Shown here: positions 61,501 through 64,000 of the stretch, piece by piece
Layout: each line of letters starts with the position of its first letter
Position numbering within the stretch: position 1 is the stretch's first letter
NCBI GenBank assembly: GCA_963573305.1
Contig: OY754329.1
Location: 46,644,417-46,708,416, forward strand
Length of the DNA: 64,000 nt
From: Pyrrhosoma nymphula
Taxonomy: Eukaryota; Arthropoda; Insecta; Odonata; Coenagrionidae
Direction: 5' to 3'
Translations under genes and position numbers: made by a program
Notes under the pieces: model-generated
Database searches by the model: none
Seen by the model: only the letters and a program-made list of their open reading frames with translations
What the model was told of the DNA's origin: nothing

Positions 61501-64000
61501 CAACCACGACCCGTGATATACCAGCACCTGCATTTCTCTTTGATATTTCATCCGCATGCTGTTCGAATTTACCGCAAACCTCGTCCACTTTTGACAATTG
61601 CATATTCTCTTCTTAACTCTCACCGACCCCTCCGCTCACTGTCACTCTACCATTTTACCTACATGTAATTCCCTCCAGTTTCATTTGTCTGCCTCTAATT
61701 TTCTCTATCCTTAATTACTACAGCACACACTACACTAACAGTAAAGTTAAACACTGGCATTTGTTTTAATTAACACCTATCTTTTCTATATCACTGTAAT
61801 TTCTTTAAGCGTTTCATTGTTTATCACATTGTCGTAGTATTATGCAGCAGGGGAGGAGCGGTGAAACAAGCTTTATTACCGATATTTGGACAAAAGGGGT
61901 TATGTGTCTGCTCCGCGTCTTCCTACATCGATCCTTAATACACCTGCGCCTACATTTCTCTCCACTTTTTCATCTAGTGTAAGTAGAAGTTAAATGAGGT
62001 CCGATAAACGATTTGAAATTAATACAAGTATTTAAAAGGAACCATAAAAAGGATGAGTTTTTATTTGCCTTGGTTTTCGAGGAAATTAGAGAATTTAGGA
62101 CGGTACGTACCATCCCTTATGTCACTGTACATATGTATATGGGTGTAACTTACTGAAATAGCGATACCTATTCCAGTATTGGTATCCAGAATTATTATTC
62201 TAGTAATGGTATTCCAGTATTGGCATATATGATTGGTATCGGTATCGCATAGCAGGAGCGGTCAAGTCATCAGCTATGGAGGATAGAGGGAAGAGGAATA
62301 GCTGGAGGAAATGATGTAAGTTAATGGCATTTTAACAGAGTGCCTTAATAGTTGGTACTTACAATTTCATATATACGCTTGAAAAACATGGAAAAGTGTT
62401 CTATTTTATGAGGCAAGCATGCAAACTTTGTACTGTTATCTTGCTTCTTCTTGGACTAATCTAAGTGACTTTTCCCGAAGTACCGTCTGCATCTTTAAAT
62501 ATGGCGGCCATTTTGGCAAATGGACATTTTAAAGCTTATGTTGAAGTGTAGGGTGTCGTTTATGATGCTTTTTTGGGTCGCGGAACTTGTTTATAATGTC
62601 AAAAATTCGTTATCAGCATTTATTTAAAAAAATGTTATTAGTGACTCGTTCAGTTTTTGTTACGATCTCAGACAGTGCGCGGGAAGAAGTAATTTTCGTA
62701 CAGTTACAGTTGGTAGTGTACCTATCTTATTTTGGGGATGAGGCGTCAAAAGATTGATAAATTGACCTCATTATCAGTTTTCACTCTTTACATATAACAG
62801 GATTAATAAAATACTGATGTAAATCTAATCATTTATTATTATTTAAAATAAAATCTTCTAACATTCGGTAGGGTTAACCTAAAAAAACAATGTCTGCACT
62901 CCGCAATAGCAATTTTCGATTTTTGTTGATAAAATCTCCTTTTCTATGAATAATGAATAGCTTTTATTAAATGTGTTTCAACCTTTTGGTGGACTCAAAA
63001 TTCTGGTTCCCCTAAATAATCAAATATAATTTGCTCAGAGGAGCATCGGAGGACTTCTTGTTCATCAAACAAAAAATTCAAAGTACATGACAAGTGAGCC
63101 TTGAAGTTGAAACCCTCGAAGAACCATACGAACATTTGGATCTAAAAATTTCTATACGTGCGTGAGAAAATTATTCATTTTATAAATATCCTATACCAAT
63201 GTGAGAAAGAAAATTAATCATTTTTTTATATATCCTGTACCAATATGAGAAAATTTTATTTCACTGGAAATTGTGATCGCAGGTAGCCTGTTTTCCAATG
63301 AAACCAAGAATATATACAATTTAATACAAAAATAGATTTATTTTCTCTGCCACTCCCACTTTTAAAAACATATAAATAGGCCTCAATACCCGATATAACA
63401 TAGCAAATACACCAAATCAAGCCATTATTTTCAACTTTCTATTCTTGTTTTTGATGACATTTATTGTTGTGTTGAATCTACATTTGTAATCAATTCTTCT
63501 TCTTGAATGTGTGTTCCTTTTCTCTGCTCTAAAATTATTTCCAATTAAAACTGACTGTAATGGTTATTTAATCTTCAACATTGAATCTTTCAGTTGTTCT
63601 CCTGGTTCATTTAATGTTACATTTTGTTACGTTAATTTTTGGATAACATACCACAGCTCGGTGTTGTTTTGCTTGATTTATGGTACGCATTTCTGGACCA
63701 TTTTCTATTGTAATATCCTGGTTCTAAAGAGCAACCGCCCGTTGAATAATTATAATATTCATTCAATTTTCCCGAAGGGTTCATAGCAATCAGTTATTCT
63801 CCACATTTAATTAGACCATAGCACGGGTCACTAAATTTTCCATATTTTGCCTATTTTTTCTATTTTGTTGCTAGGAGAATTATCAGCATTGTTTCTTTAT
63901 AGTGATACACTTTTTATATCATATTCACTTCAAAAAGATCAAACAATTGGGGATGTAGTCACGGGTACATATGTAGAGTGTTATGATAAAGAGGCAATTT
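58560..64000. other. No recognisable gene
   Basis: Strongly AT-rich. Contains the short tandem repeat at 63162-63261 and loosely repeated CCAGTATTGG/GGTATC motifs at 62160-62250. Open frames (60031-60261, 61399-61623, 63511-63786) show no recognised domain. Confidence 0.45.
63162..63261. repeat. About 40-bp tandem repeat, two and a half copies
   Basis: Units begin GTGAGAAA and end TATCCTRTACCAAT at 63162-63200 and 63201-63244, with a partial third (ATGAGAAAATTTTATTT) to 63261. Confidence 0.8.

Noticed and set aside
1..64000. CRISPR array, bacterial operon or prophage
   Set aside because: No spaced identical repeats and no dense ORFs; introns, SINEs and LINEs show that the DNA is eukaryotic.

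Overview
This is animal nuclear DNA, most likely from an insect. It is AT-rich, has no bacterial-style ORF packing, contains a split gene with textbook GT-AG introns, and is littered with decayed LINEs, tRNA-derived SINEs, DNA transposons and simple repeats. The species cannot be told from the sequence alone.

One real protein gene is visible, on the minus strand between about 38252 and 18077. I assembled seven exons (38252-38021, 37386-37301, 34625-34530, 33665-33603, 27137-27051, 19608-19110, 18288-18077). Every junction has a GT donor and an AG acceptor, and reading phase is kept across all six introns to a TAA stop. The visible 424 residues hold the end of one membrane helix, a Gly/Glu-rich loop, three complete helices and a long polar cytoplasmic-type tail. 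This is a four-helix membrane protein resembling the LAPTM-like, mostly uncharacterised insect tetraspan proteins. The 5' exon with the start codon and the first half of helix 1 was not found with confidence.

Layout. 1-16200: no gene recognised; SINE pieces near 3.1 and 13.3 kb and a few unrecognised ORFs. 16200-17300: 3' end of a CR1/L2-type LINE between two diverged copies of another repeat. 18077-38252: the gene; the 7.4-kb intron holds a dead RTE-like LINE (about 22640-24990) and a 25-bp minisatellite. 38530-42140: a 3.05-kb DNA transposon with long inverted ends and an 8-bp target duplication, confirmed by an uninterrupted second copy of the target nearby. 46140-46600: LINE reverse-transcriptase fragment. 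48.2-48.6 kb: two SINEs of one family in opposite orientation. 49545-49595: a perfect 24-bp-arm palindrome. 49990-51195: an interspersed repeat. 53.2 and 56.5 kb: two related Penelope-like terminal fragments. 56712-57249: a small PIF/Harbinger-type element with TAA target duplication. 57250-64000: mostly featureless.

The mobile elements are almost all broken. The 3.05-kb transposon, whose decayed transposase I could not place in a superfamily, is the most interesting mobile-element find; the reconstructed tetraspan gene is the most solid functional find.
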